A stretch of 64,000 nucleotides of DNA, taken from the NCBI RefSeq assembly GCF_008974245.1, contig NZ_BBZI01000016.1, positions 1-64,000 on the forward strand, read 5' to 3'. This DNA is from Streptomyces abyssomicinicus. GTDB lineage: Bacteria > Actinomycetota > Actinomycetes > Streptomycetales > Streptomycetaceae. Of the stretch, positions 8,341-16,385 are shown piece by piece (positions within the stretch are counted from its first letter, which is position 1; every line of letters starts with the position of its first letter). Both the position numbers and the translations under genes were made by a program. The notes below the pieces were generated by a model. That model was not told the DNA's origin, searched no databases, and saw nothing but the letters and a program-made list of their open reading frames with translations.

Positions 8341-9592
8341 CGGGAACCTCCATCTCCACGACGGCGCCCTCACCGGGCGCCGATCTGACCGTGAGGGTGC
8401 CGCCCACGCCGGTGGCGCGGTCCCGCATGGAGACCAGGCCGAGGTGCCGGCCCGCTGTGAGCACGGCCTCCGGCGCGAATCCCCGGCCGTCGTCGCCGAC
8501 CCGCAGCACGGCCTTGGGCCCGCGGCGTTCCAGGACGACCTCGACGTTGCGCGGGTCGCCGTGCCGGAGGGCGTTGTGCAGGGCCTCCTGGGCGACGCGC
8601 AGCAGCGCGGCCTCCTGCGCGGCGGGCAGGGCGCGCACGTCGTGGCTGGTGAAGGAGACCCGGGCGGTGTGGGCGCGGTCGAGGACCTGGATCTGGCTGC
8701 GCAGGGTGGCGACCAGGCCGTCCTCGTCGAGTGCGGCGGGCCGCAGTTCGATCACCGCGGCGCGCAGTTCGTCGGTGGCCTCGGCGGCCAGTGCGGCGAC
8801 CTCGCCCATGGCCTCCTTGGCGCGGGCGGGCGCCCGGTCGATCAGGGTGGCGGCGGCCTGGGCGGTGAGGCGGAGTGAGAACAGCTTCTGGCTGACCGCG
8901 TCGTGCAGCTCGTGGGCGAGGCGGGAGCGCTCCTCGGCGATGGTGAGCTCGCGGCTGCGCTCGTAGAGGCGCGCGTTGGTGAGGGCGATGGCGGCGTGCT
9001 GGGCGAAGAGGGACAGCAGTTCCTCGTCCTCCTCTGTGAAGCCGCAGGCGTCGGGCTCGGCCGCGGGGGCCCGCGGACCGGCCCCCACGGGGCCCGCCCC
9101 CTCCTGGTCCGTGCTCTGCCCCTCCGTCGCGCCCCCGGCCGTCGTCTCCCCTTCCGTCGCCGCCTCGTGCGTCCTCTCCTTGTTCGCCAGGTAGAGGGCG
9201 CCGAGGATCTCGTCGCCGTCGCGGATCGGCATGCCGAGGAAGTCGGTCATCTCCGGGTGGGCTGCGGGCCAGCCCTCGAAGCGGGGGTCGGCGCGGACGT
9301 CGTCGAGGCGCTGCGGGCCCTCGTGCAGCATGGCGGCGAGGATGCCGTGCTGGCGCGGGAGGGGGCCGATGGCCTTCCAGGTCCGCTCGTCGACGCCGTC
9401 GACCACGAAGCGGGCGAAGCCGCCGCAGTCGTCGGGCACACCCAGGGCGGCGTAGCGGGCGCCGAGCAGCTCGCGGGCGCGGGAGACGATCGTCTTGAGG
9501 ACGTCCCCCACCTCCAGGCGCCGGCTCATGGCCAGCAGCGCGTCGCTGACGGCGGCCAGGCCGGCGGGCGAGCGGGTGGTGCCTTCGTTCAT
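8333..9592 (-). CDS. GAF-domain sensor histidine kinase (HisKA_3/NarX-type)
   Basis: 419 aa from ATG 9592, with no clear ribosome site. An N-terminal GAF domain (LGARYAALGVPDD, FLGMPIRDGDEILGALYLANK) contains a low-complexity Gly/Thr/Glu insert at about residues 150-185. The dimerisation box RSRLAHELHDAVSQKLFSLR carries the phospho-acceptor His, and the C-terminal HATPase has ALHNALRHG and VGDDGRGFAPE. There are no membrane segments, so it is a cytosolic sensor; GAF ligands in this class include gases and haem, not deducible here. Partner of the response regulator at 7705. Confidence 0.95.
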   Translation of the reverse strand: MNEGTTRSPAGLAAVSDALLAMSRRLEVGDVLKTIVSRARELLGARYAALGVPDDCGGFARFVVDGVDERTWKAIGPLPRQHGILAAMLHEGPQRLDDVRADPRFEGWPAAHPEMTDFLGMPIRDGDEILGALYLANKERTHEAATEGETTAGGATEGQSTDQEGAGPVGAGPRAPAAEPDACGFTEEDEELLSLFAQHAAIALTNARLYERSRELTIAEERSRLAHELHDAVSQKLFSLRLTAQAAATLIDRAPARAKEAMGEVAALAAEATDELRAAVIELRPAALDEDGLVATLRSQIQVLDRAHTARVSFTSHDVRALPAAQEAALLRVAQEALHNALRHGDPRNVEVVLERRGPKAVLRVGDDGRGFAPEAVLTAGRHLGLVSMRDRATGVGGTLTVRSAPGEGAVVEMEVPGG

Positions 9593-9932
9593 GGCGGTCA
9601 CGCTACCGGCGGCCCGGGTGGGCCGGATCGGTCGCGAGGACCAGGAGCAGACCGGTCCCCGGTCCCGGAGCGGCCCCGGACTCCCTCCGAAATCCACTGA
9701 CAGAACGCATTGCGCAAGCAACCGTGCGTGAGGCGGCAGGGGGCGCCGTGTGAGGCCGTCCACGAGACGGCCGTCACGTACGAAGGACGATAGGAGACAA
9801 GCTGGACATAGTTGCCCCGCCTGAACTGGCTTTAGATCACCGTCTGTCCCGATTTGCCGGATACGTTCTCCTACCCGGGATCGTAGATCACATGATTGCC
9901 AGGCCGTTTTGCGATCGCTAAGAATTGCTCAT

Positions 9933-10033
9933 GTCGCTCACCGCAGCGGATTCGTCCGCGGCGCAGCCACGCCCCTCGGGTGCACTTCCGTCCGGCCCGT
10001 CCGGACAGTCCGAACCCCCGGACGCCGAGCGAC
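9933..10033 (+). promoter_or_regulatory. Candidate structured 5' leader RNA of the SLT gene
   Basis: GTCGCTC (9933-9939) can pair with GAGCGAC (10027-10033), closing a junction of smaller hairpins: GCGGA-TTCG-TCCGC, GTCCGG-CCCGT-CCGGAC, and a GTCCG...CGGAC alternative. It ends 23 nt before the ATG. Streptomyces cell-wall hydrolase genes are known for long regulatory leaders, some of them c-di-AMP (ydaO) riboswitches, but I cannot find the canonical ydaO core here, so the class is open. Upstream 9593-9932 is otherwise without genes. Confidence 0.4.
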
Positions 10034-10056
10034 CTCCGCGCAACGAATGAGGTTCC

Positions 10057-10794
10057 ATGCCGAAGTTCAACCTTTCCGCTTACCGCACCGCCGCCACCAA
10101 GAAGCAGATGCAGAAGGTCGGCATCGCGGGTGCCGGTGCGCTGAGCGCCGCGGCTCTCGCCTTCACCGTCGTCCCGGCCAGCGCCGAGACCACCACCAAC
10201 GAGGCCGCCCAGGCCCAGCCGGTGGTCTACAGCGCCGGTCAGATCCAGAACGTGAAGGCCGACATCGCCGACCAGGCCGCGGGTGCGAGCGTGAAGGCCG
10301 AGGCCGTGGCCGCCCAGCAGGCGGAGCAGAAGGCCGAGGAGAAGAAGGCCGCCGACGAGGCCGCTGCCAAGAAGGCCGCTGCCGAGAAGGCCGCCAAGGA
10401 GCGCCAGGAGAAGGAAGCCAGCCGTTCCGCCGCCCGTCCGGTCGCCAAGAAGGCCGAGACGAAGAAGGTCTACGCGAACAACCTGGACGGTTGGATCCGC
10501 GAGGCCCTCGACATCATGGACAAGAACGACATTCCGGGCTCGTACCACGGTCTGTACAAGAACATCATCCGAGAGTCTTCGGGCAACCCGAAGGCGATCA
10601 ACCTCTGGGACATCAACGCCAAGAACGGCATCCCGTCCAAGGGCCTGCTGCAGGTGATCCCGCCGACCTTCGAGACGTACCACGTCAAGGGCACGCCGGA
10701 CGACATCTACCACCCGGTGGCCAACATCGTGGCCGCGGCCAACTACGCCGCCGACCGTTACGGCACCATCGACAACGTCAACAGCGCGTACTGA
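10057..10794 (+). CDS. Secreted SLT-domain (lytic transglycosylase-like) cell-wall hydrolase
   Basis: 245 aa. A signal peptide (residues 1 to about 43, KKQMQKVGIAGAG then hydrophobic LSAAALAFTVVPASA) is followed by an Ala/Lys/Glu-rich coiled region (about 60-140). The C-terminal SLT domain reads GWIREALDIMDKNDIPGSY, IIRESSGNPKAINLWD with the catalytic Glu, SKGLLQVIPPTFETY, and HPVANIVAAANYAADRYG. Such proteins cleave peptidoglycan during growth, germination or sporulation. GAGG precedes the ATG. The long structured leader suggests post-transcriptional control. Confidence 0.95.
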   Translation: MPKFNLSAYRTAATKKQMQKVGIAGAGALSAAALAFTVVPASAETTTNEAAQAQPVVYSAGQIQNVKADIADQAAGASVKAEAVAAQQAEQKAEEKKAADEAAAKKAAAEKAAKERQEKEASRSAARPVAKKAETKKVYANNLDGWIREALDIMDKNDIPGSYHGLYKNIIRESSGNPKAINLWDINAKNGIPSKGLLQVIPPTFETYHVKGTPDDIYHPVANIVAAANYAADRYGTIDNVNSAY

Positions 10795-10833
10795 GGCAGG
10801 CGCGGACCTCAGAGCGACAACCGCTGACGTTGA

Positions 10834-10864
10834 AAGGGCGGCACCCCACCGGGGTGCCGCCCTT
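10834..10864. terminator. Bidirectional terminator between SLT and ABC genes
   Basis: Perfect 14-bp stem AAGGGCGGCACCCC / GGGGTGCCGCCCTT with loop ACC, flanked by A- and T-ended arms; lies between convergent genes. Confidence 0.92.
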
Positions 10865-10906
10865 GCGTCATGTCCGGAGACCCGCTTCAGGCGCGGACCG
10901 GCCGGA

Positions 10907-13465
10907 TCACTTGCGCATGACCTCCGGCTCGTGCCGGCGCAGGAAGCGGGCCACGAAGAAGCCGCAGACGGCGCCGAGGCCGATGAGCGCGATCATGTCC
11001 AGCGACCATGTGCCGAGGGTGTGCTCCCACAGCGGGTCGTTCGCCGTGCCGGGCTCCGGCGGGGCGATGCGGTTGAAGTCGAGCGTGGCGCCCGCCGCCG
11101 CGACCGCCCAGCGCGAGGGCATCAGGTACGAGAACTCGTTGACGCCCGGTGTGCCGTGCAGGGCGAAGAGGCAGCCGGTGAAGACCACCTGGATGATCGA
11201 GAACATGACGAGCAGCGGCATGGTCTTCTCGGCCGTCTTCACCAGCGCCGAGATGATCAGACCGAACATCATCGAGGTGAACCCCAGGCCCATGATCGGC
11301 AGCGAGAGCTCGACCAGCGCCATGCCCTTGAGCAGCAGCCCCTCCTCGGGGATCTCGCGGTTCGCGAAGCCGATCACGCCCACCAGCAGACCCTGGAAGA
11401 CCGTGATCAGGCCCAGCACGAAGACCTTGGACATCAGGTACGCCGACCGGGACAGGCCGGTGGCCCGCTCCCGCTCGTAGATCACCCGTTCCTTGATCAG
11501 TTCACGGACCGAGTTGGCGGCGCCCGCGAAGCAGGCGCCGACCGCGAGGATCAGCAGGACGGTGGTGGCCGTGCCGTTGGGGACGATCCGCCCGGTCTGC
11601 GGGTTCAGCGGGTTGGGCAGCAGTCCGCGGTCCGGATTGATGAGCAGGCTCACCGCGCCGATTACGGCCGGCAGGATCACCATCAGCGCCAGGAAGCCTC
11701 GGTCCGAGGCGATCACCGAGGCATAGCGGCGGACCAGCGTCAGGAACTGGGAGAACCAGCCCTGCGGCTTGGGGGGCCGGATGGCCTGCGGCGGCGCGTA
11801 CGCCGTCTGCGGAGCCACCGCGTCGAGGTCGGCGGCGTACGTCTGGTAGTGCTGCGAGCCCTTCCAGCGGCCCGCCCAGTCGTAGTCGCGGTAGTTCTCG
11901 AAGGCGGAGAAGACGTCGGCCCAGGTGGAGTAGCCGAAGAAGTTGAGGGCCTCGTCCGGCGGGCCGAAGTAGGCCACCGCGCCGCCGGGCGCCATCACCA
12001 GGAGCTTGTCGCAGATGGCCAGCTCGGCCACCGAGTGGGTGACCACCAGGACCGTGCGGCCGTCGTCGGCCAGGCCGCGGAGCAGCTGCATCACGTCGCG
12101 GTCCATGCCCGGGTCGAGGCCGGAGGTGGGCTCGTCCAGGAAGATCAGCGACGGCTTGGTCAGCAGCTCCAGCGCCACCGAGACGCGCTTGCGCTGGCCG
12201 CCGGAGAGCGAGGTGACCTTCTTGTCCTTGTGCACGTCGAGCTTGAGCTCGCGCAGCACCTCGTCGATCCGGGCCGCGCGCTCGGCGGACGTGGTGTCCG
12301 CGGGGAAGCGGAGCTTGGCCGCGTAGCCGAGGGCCTTCTTGACGGTGAGCTCCTTGTGCAGGATGTCGTCCTGCGGGACCAGACCGATGCGCTGGCGGAG
12401 CTCGGCGAACTGCTTGTACAGGTTCCGGTTGTCGTAGAGGACGTCGCCCTGGTCTGCGGGCCGGTAGCCGGTGAGGGCCTTGAGCAGGGTCGACTTGCCG
12501 GAACCGGACGGGCCGATCACCGCGACCAGCGACTTCTCGGGGACGGCGAACGAGACGTCCTTGAGGATCTGCTTGCCGCCGTCGACGGTCACCGTGAGGT
12601 GGCGGGCCGAGAAGCTGACCTCGCCGGTGTCGACGAACTCCTCCAGCCGGTCGCCGACCAGCCGGAACGTCGAGTGGCCCACGCCGATGACGTCGGACGG
12701 GCCGAGGACCCGGGTACCGCCCTTGGGTATCGGCTGGCCGTTGACGTAGGTGCCGTTGTGCGAGCCGAGGTCGCGGATCTCGCAGCGGCCGTCGGGCATG
12801 GCGTGGAACTCGGCGTGGTTCCGGGAGACCTGGAGGTCGGAGACGACCAGCTCGTTCTCCAGGGCGCGGCCGATGCGCATCACCCGGCCGAGGGCCAGCT
12901 GGTGGAAGGTGGTGGGGCTGCGTTCCGCGTGGACCGGGTGCGCGCCGGCGGGGCCCGCCTGGTGCGGGAACGGCGGCTGCGACTGCTGCTGCGGCTGCGG
13001 CGGCCGGGGGCCCCAGCCGCCGGCCTGCGGGGGCTGCGGTGTCTGCGGGGGCTGCTGCGGCGCGCCGCCCTGGTAGGGCTGCGGCTGCGCGTGCGGCGCG
13101 GCGGGCTGCGGCTGGGCCTGCGCCGGCGCCGAGGCGTGCTGCAGCGGCTGCGCGGCCGGAGCGGCCGCGGCGGTATTCAGCCGCGGGCCGTCGGTCGCGT
13201 TGCCGAGATGGACCGGGGTGCCGGGCTCGAGCCGCGTCCGCTGGACCCGCTGCCCCCGCACGAAGGTGCCGTTGGTGGAACCGTGGTCCTCGAGCACCCA
13301 GCCACCGTCGGCGTGGCTGACGGTGGCGTGGCGCCAGGAGACCCTGGCGTCGTCGAGGACCAAGTCCCCTTGCGGGTCCCGGCCGATCGTGTAGGACCTG
13401 GACGAATCGAGCGTCCACGTCCGTCCGTTGAATTCGAGTACGAGTTCTGGCACTCCATGCCCCAC
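10907..13465 (-). CDS. Fused FHA-FHA-ABC(G-type)-permease exporter
   Basis: 852 aa from GTG 13465, which has GGGGGA 7 nt upstream; GTG 13495 and GTG 13453 are alternatives. Order: FHA domain 1 (YTIGRDPQGDLVLDD, RVSWRHATV, HGSTNGTFV), a Gln/Pro/Ala-rich linker of about 90 residues, FHA domain 2 (MRIGRALENELVV, VSRNHAEFH, GSHNGTYVNG), ABC ATPase (GPSGSGKST, LSGGQRKR, LIFLDEPTSGLD), then an ABC2 permease with about six membrane helices. This is an ABCG-type half-transporter architecture with phosphothreonine-binding domains, suggesting control by Ser/Thr kinases. Substrate unknown. No kinase gene adjoins it in this window. Confidence 0.95.
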   Translation of the reverse strand: MGHGVPELVLEFNGRTWTLDSSRSYTIGRDPQGDLVLDDARVSWRHATVSHADGGWVLEDHGSTNGTFVRGQRVQRTRLEPGTPVHLGNATDGPRLNTAAAAPAAQPLQHASAPAQAQPQPAAPHAQPQPYQGGAPQQPPQTPQPPQAGGWGPRPPQPQQQSQPPFPHQAGPAGAHPVHAERSPTTFHQLALGRVMRIGRALENELVVSDLQVSRNHAEFHAMPDGRCEIRDLGSHNGTYVNGQPIPKGGTRVLGPSDVIGVGHSTFRLVGDRLEEFVDTGEVSFSARHLTVTVDGGKQILKDVSFAVPEKSLVAVIGPSGSGKSTLLKALTGYRPADQGDVLYDNRNLYKQFAELRQRIGLVPQDDILHKELTVKKALGYAAKLRFPADTTSAERAARIDEVLRELKLDVHKDKKVTSLSGGQRKRVSVALELLTKPSLIFLDEPTSGLDPGMDRDVMQLLRGLADDGRTVLVVTHSVAELAICDKLLVMAPGGAVAYFGPPDEALNFFGYSTWADVFSAFENYRDYDWAGRWKGSQHYQTYAADLDAVAPQTAYAPPQAIRPPKPQGWFSQFLTLVRRYASVIASDRGFLALMVILPAVIGAVSLLINPDRGLLPNPLNPQTGRIVPNGTATTVLLILAVGACFAGAANSVRELIKERVIYERERATGLSRSAYLMSKVFVLGLITVFQGLLVGVIGFANREIPEEGLLLKGMALVELSLPIMGLGFTSMMFGLIISALVKTAEKTMPLLVMFSIIQVVFTGCLFALHGTPGVNEFSYLMPSRWAVAAAGATLDFNRIAPPEPGTANDPLWEHTLGTWSLDMIALIGLGAVCGFFVARFLRRHEPEVMRK

Positions 13466-13815
13466 TGAGTTGTCCCCCGAATTGGCCCCCGACACAGGGA
13501 GTCCAGGGAAGTCGAACGTCCGGGGGAACTATCCCAGGCGACGAGGGGCGACCGGAAGCGGGACCCATGGACAGGTACCGAATCGCCATCTTCACCGGAC
13601 CCGGCGATGACGCGAAAGCGGGCAGAGGGGGTCCAACCGTGCGATCGGACGGGGCCGCACCCGCGCCTTTCCGGCCGCGGGGGCGGCCGCGGCCCGGCCG
13701 CGGGGGCGGCGGACGGCGGCGCTCGGCGGGAGGCGACGAGGTGGGGGGGCCGGGGCGTCCGGGTGGCGGACCGGTGGGGCGGACGGGGCGGGTGGGCGGA
13801 TACGGTGGGAGGACC

Positions 13816-15027
13816 ATGAGCGCTGCGCAGAACTCCGACGTCCCCACTCTCCTCGTCAAGATTTTCGGCAAGGACCGCCCCGGGACCACCGCCGGTCTGT
13901 TCGAGACCCTCACCGCCTACCGTGTCGACGTCGTCGACATCGAGCAGGTCGTCATCCGCGGCCGGATGGTGCTCTGCGCCCTGATCACCCCGCCGCCCGC
14001 CGGTCAGGAGGGCGATCTGCGGGCCGCCGTCCACAGCTGGGCCGGGTCGGTCAAGCTGGAGGCGGAGATCCTCTCCGGCACCGGTGACAACCGGCCGCGC
14101 GGCAGCGGCCGGTCCATCGTCACCGTGCTGGGCAACCCGCTGACCGCCGGGTCGACCGCCGCGATCACGTCCCGGATCACCGGCGCCGGCGGCAACATCG
14201 ACCGTATCTTCCGTCTGGCGAAGTACCCGGTGACGGCCGTGGAGTTCGCGGTCTCCGGCGTGGAGACGGCGCCGCTGCGCACCGCCCTGGCGACCGAGGC
14301 CGCCGCGCTCGGCGTGGACATCGCGGTGGTGTCGGCGGGGCTGCACCGCCGGGCGCAGCGGCTGGTGGTGATGGACGTGGACTCCACGCTCATCCAGGAC
14401 GAGGTCATCGAGCTCTTCGCCGCCCATGCCGGCTGCGAGGAGAAGGTCGCCGAGGTGACGGCGGCGGCGATGCGCGGCGAGCTGGACTTCGAGCAGTCGC
14501 TGCACGCCCGGGTGGCGCTGCTGGAGGGCCTGGACGCCTCGGTGGTCGAGAAGGTGCGCAGCGAGGTGCGGCTGACGCCGGGCGCGCGCACCCTGGTGCG
14601 CACGCTGAAGCGGCTGGGCTACCAGGTGGGCGTGGTGTCGGGCGGCTTCACCCAGGTGACCGACGACCTGAAGGAGCGTCTGGGCCTGGACTTCGCGCAG
14701 GCCAACACGCTGGAGATCGTCGACGGCCGGCTGACCGGCCGGGTGATCGGCGAGGTGGTGGACCGCGCGGGCAAGGCGCGGCTGCTGCGCCGGTTCGCGG
14801 CGGAGGCGGGGGTGCCGCTGGCCCAGACGGTGGCGATCGGCGACGGCGCCAACGACCTGGACATGCTGAACACGGCGGGTCTGGGTGTCGCCTTCAACGC
14901 CAAGCCGGTGGTCCGGGAGGCCGCCCACACGGCGGTGAACGTGCCGTTCCTGGACACGGTGCTCTATCTGCTGGGCATCAGCCGCGAGGAGGTCGAGGCC
15001 GCCGACGGGGGCCTCGTCGAGAACTGA
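13816..15027 (+). CDS. serB: Phosphoserine phosphatase SerB with two ACT domains
   Basis: 403 aa from ATG 13816, with GGGAGG just upstream. The last step of serine synthesis: phosphoserine to serine plus phosphate. Two N-terminal ACT-like segments (TLLVKIFGKDRPGTTAGLFE, and SIVTVLGNPLTAGSTAAITS) are followed by the HAD phosphatase: motif I VVMDVDSTLI with the nucleophile Asp, motif II VVSGGFTQV, a Lys in RAGKARLL, and motif III AIGDGANDLDML. This layout matches mycobacterial SerB2, whose ACT domains sense serine. Cytosolic. Convergent with the SixA gene. Confidence 0.95.
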   Translation: MSAAQNSDVPTLLVKIFGKDRPGTTAGLFETLTAYRVDVVDIEQVVIRGRMVLCALITPPPAGQEGDLRAAVHSWAGSVKLEAEILSGTGDNRPRGSGRSIVTVLGNPLTAGSTAAITSRITGAGGNIDRIFRLAKYPVTAVEFAVSGVETAPLRTALATEAAALGVDIAVVSAGLHRRAQRLVVMDVDSTLIQDEVIELFAAHAGCEEKVAEVTAAAMRGELDFEQSLHARVALLEGLDASVVEKVRSEVRLTPGARTLVRTLKRLGYQVGVVSGGFTQVTDDLKERLGLDFAQANTLEIVDGRLTGRVIGEVVDRAGKARLLRRFAAEAGVPLAQTVAIGDGANDLDMLNTAGLGVAFNAKPVVREAAHTAVNVPFLDTVLYLLGISREEVEAADGGLVEN

Positions 15028-15066
15028 CCGCCGTCCGCGGTCGGCGGACGGGGCGGGCAAGGGCCG

Positions 15067-15106
15067 GGCGCGCCGCGCCGGGGGCGGATCCCCGGCGAGG
15101 CGCGCC
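15067..15106. terminator. Imperfect hairpin between serB and SixA genes
   Basis: GGCGCGCC and GCCGGGG (15067-15083) pair with CCCCGGC and GGCGCGCC (15090-15106), interrupted by a 2x2 internal loop. Probably a shared terminator for the convergent genes. Confidence 0.75.
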
Positions 15107-15111
15107 GTTCG

Positions 15112-15630
15112 TCACTTGGTGGGCGCCCAGTAGTCGGTCAGCGTGCACACGCCCGGTTCCAGGGACTTCCAGGAACCGGTGAAGGTGAGCACCGCGAAGG
15201 CGGCGGTGGGGAAACCACGCCGGGCCATCCGCTCCCCCGCGTCGCCCTCGGCGGAGCCCGCCAGCACCTCGGCGAGGCCGTGGACGCCGGGGTTGTGGCC
15301 GATCAGGAGGACGTTGCCCGCCTCGTCGGGTGTCTCGTTCAGCACGGCGACGAGCTCGCCGGGGGTCGCCTCGTAGATCCGCTCCTCGTAGACCGTCCGC
15401 GGCCGCTGGGGGAACTCGTGCACGGCGAGCTTCCAGGTCTCGCGGGTGCGGTTCGCGGTGGAGCAGAGGGCCAGGTCGAAGGGGATGCCGGAGTCGGCGA
15501 GCTTGCGGCCGGCGACCGGGGCGTCCATGCGCCCCCGCTCGGCGAGCGGCCGTTCGTGGTCGGCGACGTCGGGCCAGTCGGCCTTCGCATGCCGGAAAAG
15601 GACGATCCTGCGGGGTTCTGCGACGCTCAT
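15112..15630 (-). CDS. SixA-type phosphohistidine phosphatase (histidine phosphatase family)
   Basis: 172 aa. The RHG-type catalytic motif near the N-terminus is IVLFRHAKADWPD (His about residue 14), with the second arginine in the LCSTANRTRETWKL segment and the second histidine in LLIGHNPGVHGL. These are the expected SixA residues for removing phosphate from phosphohistidine. No membrane segments. The physiological substrate is unknown. Convergent with serB. Confidence 0.93.
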   Translation of the reverse strand: MSVAEPRRIVLFRHAKADWPDVADHERPLAERGRMDAPVAGRKLADSGIPFDLALCSTANRTRETWKLAVHEFPQRPRTVYEERIYEATPGELVAVLNETPDEAGNVLLIGHNPGVHGLAEVLAGSAEGDAGERMARRGFPTAAFAVLTFTGSWKSLEPGVCTLTDYWAPTK

Positions 15631-15708
15631 GGATCCCAGCTTTGCACGAAAGGGGCGGCGAGGCGCTGGGAGTTGGCAGGCGTCACCGGGCCGGGGTGGA
15701 CGGGCGTG

Positions 15709-15930
15709 TCAGCGGCCGGCCATCTCCGCCAGCCGGGTCAGCAGTACGCCGCCGCCGGGGCCCGCGCCGGCGGCGGGATCGGCGACCAGCAGGAGCAGCG
15801 TCACGAAGGCCAGGACGGGCAGGGCGAGGCCCCACCAGGGCAGCCTGGCGTCGGGGCCGGAGCCGGTGCCCGGAGCGGAGCCGTCACCGGTCGCCGGGGC
15901 GGGGCAGGAGGTCGTCGTACGGACCGGCAT
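15709..15930 (-). CDS. Small single-pass membrane protein, unknown
   Basis: 73 aa from ATG 15930, chosen because GGAGG lies 5 nt upstream. The N-terminal half is Pro/Gly/Ser-rich and probably disordered; one membrane helix (about LPWWGLALPVLAFVTLLLLV, residues 31-50) is followed by a short Gly-rich tail. No known family recognised. Confidence 0.6.
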   Translation of the reverse strand: MPVRTTTSCPAPATGDGSAPGTGSGPDARLPWWGLALPVLAFVTLLLLVADPAAGAGPGGGVLLTRLAEMAGR

Positions 15931-16226
15931 GATGCCTCCGGATGCTGTAGGGGCGCGTCCCGGCCGTCGCACGGCCGGTGGCCGTCCCAGGGCCACGCTC
16001 CGACGCTACGCAACGGGCGTAGTGCGTCACATCCGGTGATCCACCCATTCGACCCTGAGGAACGTCCCCTAGGGGACGTGGGGACAGCCCCACCCTGCCG
16101 GCCCCACCCCACTGGCCCCACCCCGCCACCCGAGGCGGGCGTGCGCGGTTCCGGCAGGGACCGCCGGGACCGCGGTCACGGCGGGGGCCGCCGGGGCCGC
16201 AGGACTGTCGGGGCCGTCGGGGGAGG

Positions 16227-16340
16227 TCAGGGGGCGGCGATCGAGGCGATGACGCCGATGATCACCATGATGAGCAGGAACGAGCCGAGGACGAGCAGCA
16301 GCTTCTTCTGGCCGTTCTGGGGGTTCGGGTCGAGCACCAT
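16227..16340 (-). CDS. SGM_5486-family transporter-associated small protein
   Basis: 37 aa, MVLDPNPQNGQKKLLLVLGS then a hydrophobic helix ending in IASIAAP. A single membrane segment spans about residues 14-34. This matches the tiny Streptomyces family named after SGM_5486, found next to CynX/NimT-type MFS permease genes, exactly the context here: its ATG lies 45 nt downstream of the permease stop on the same strand. It is probably an accessory subunit or stabiliser of that permease (inference). Confidence 0.8.
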   Translation of the reverse strand: MVLDPNPQNGQKKLLLVLGSFLLIMVIIGVIASIAAP

Positions 16341-16385
16341 GGTCACAGTCTCGCACTCCCCCGGCGCCGCGCCGGAACCGGGTGG

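Noticed and set aside
9593..10056. Canonical ydaO c-di-AMP riboswitch before the SLT gene
   Set aside because: The characteristic conserved core (GACAGCUAACC-type) was not found; only a generic structured leader is claimed.
10931..13468. Long plus-strand open frame opposite the FHA/ABC gene
   Set aside because: Composition-driven shadow: its amino-acid make-up is Arg/Gly/Ala/Val-rich with no domains, while the minus-strand frame carries two FHA domains, Walker motifs and membrane helices.
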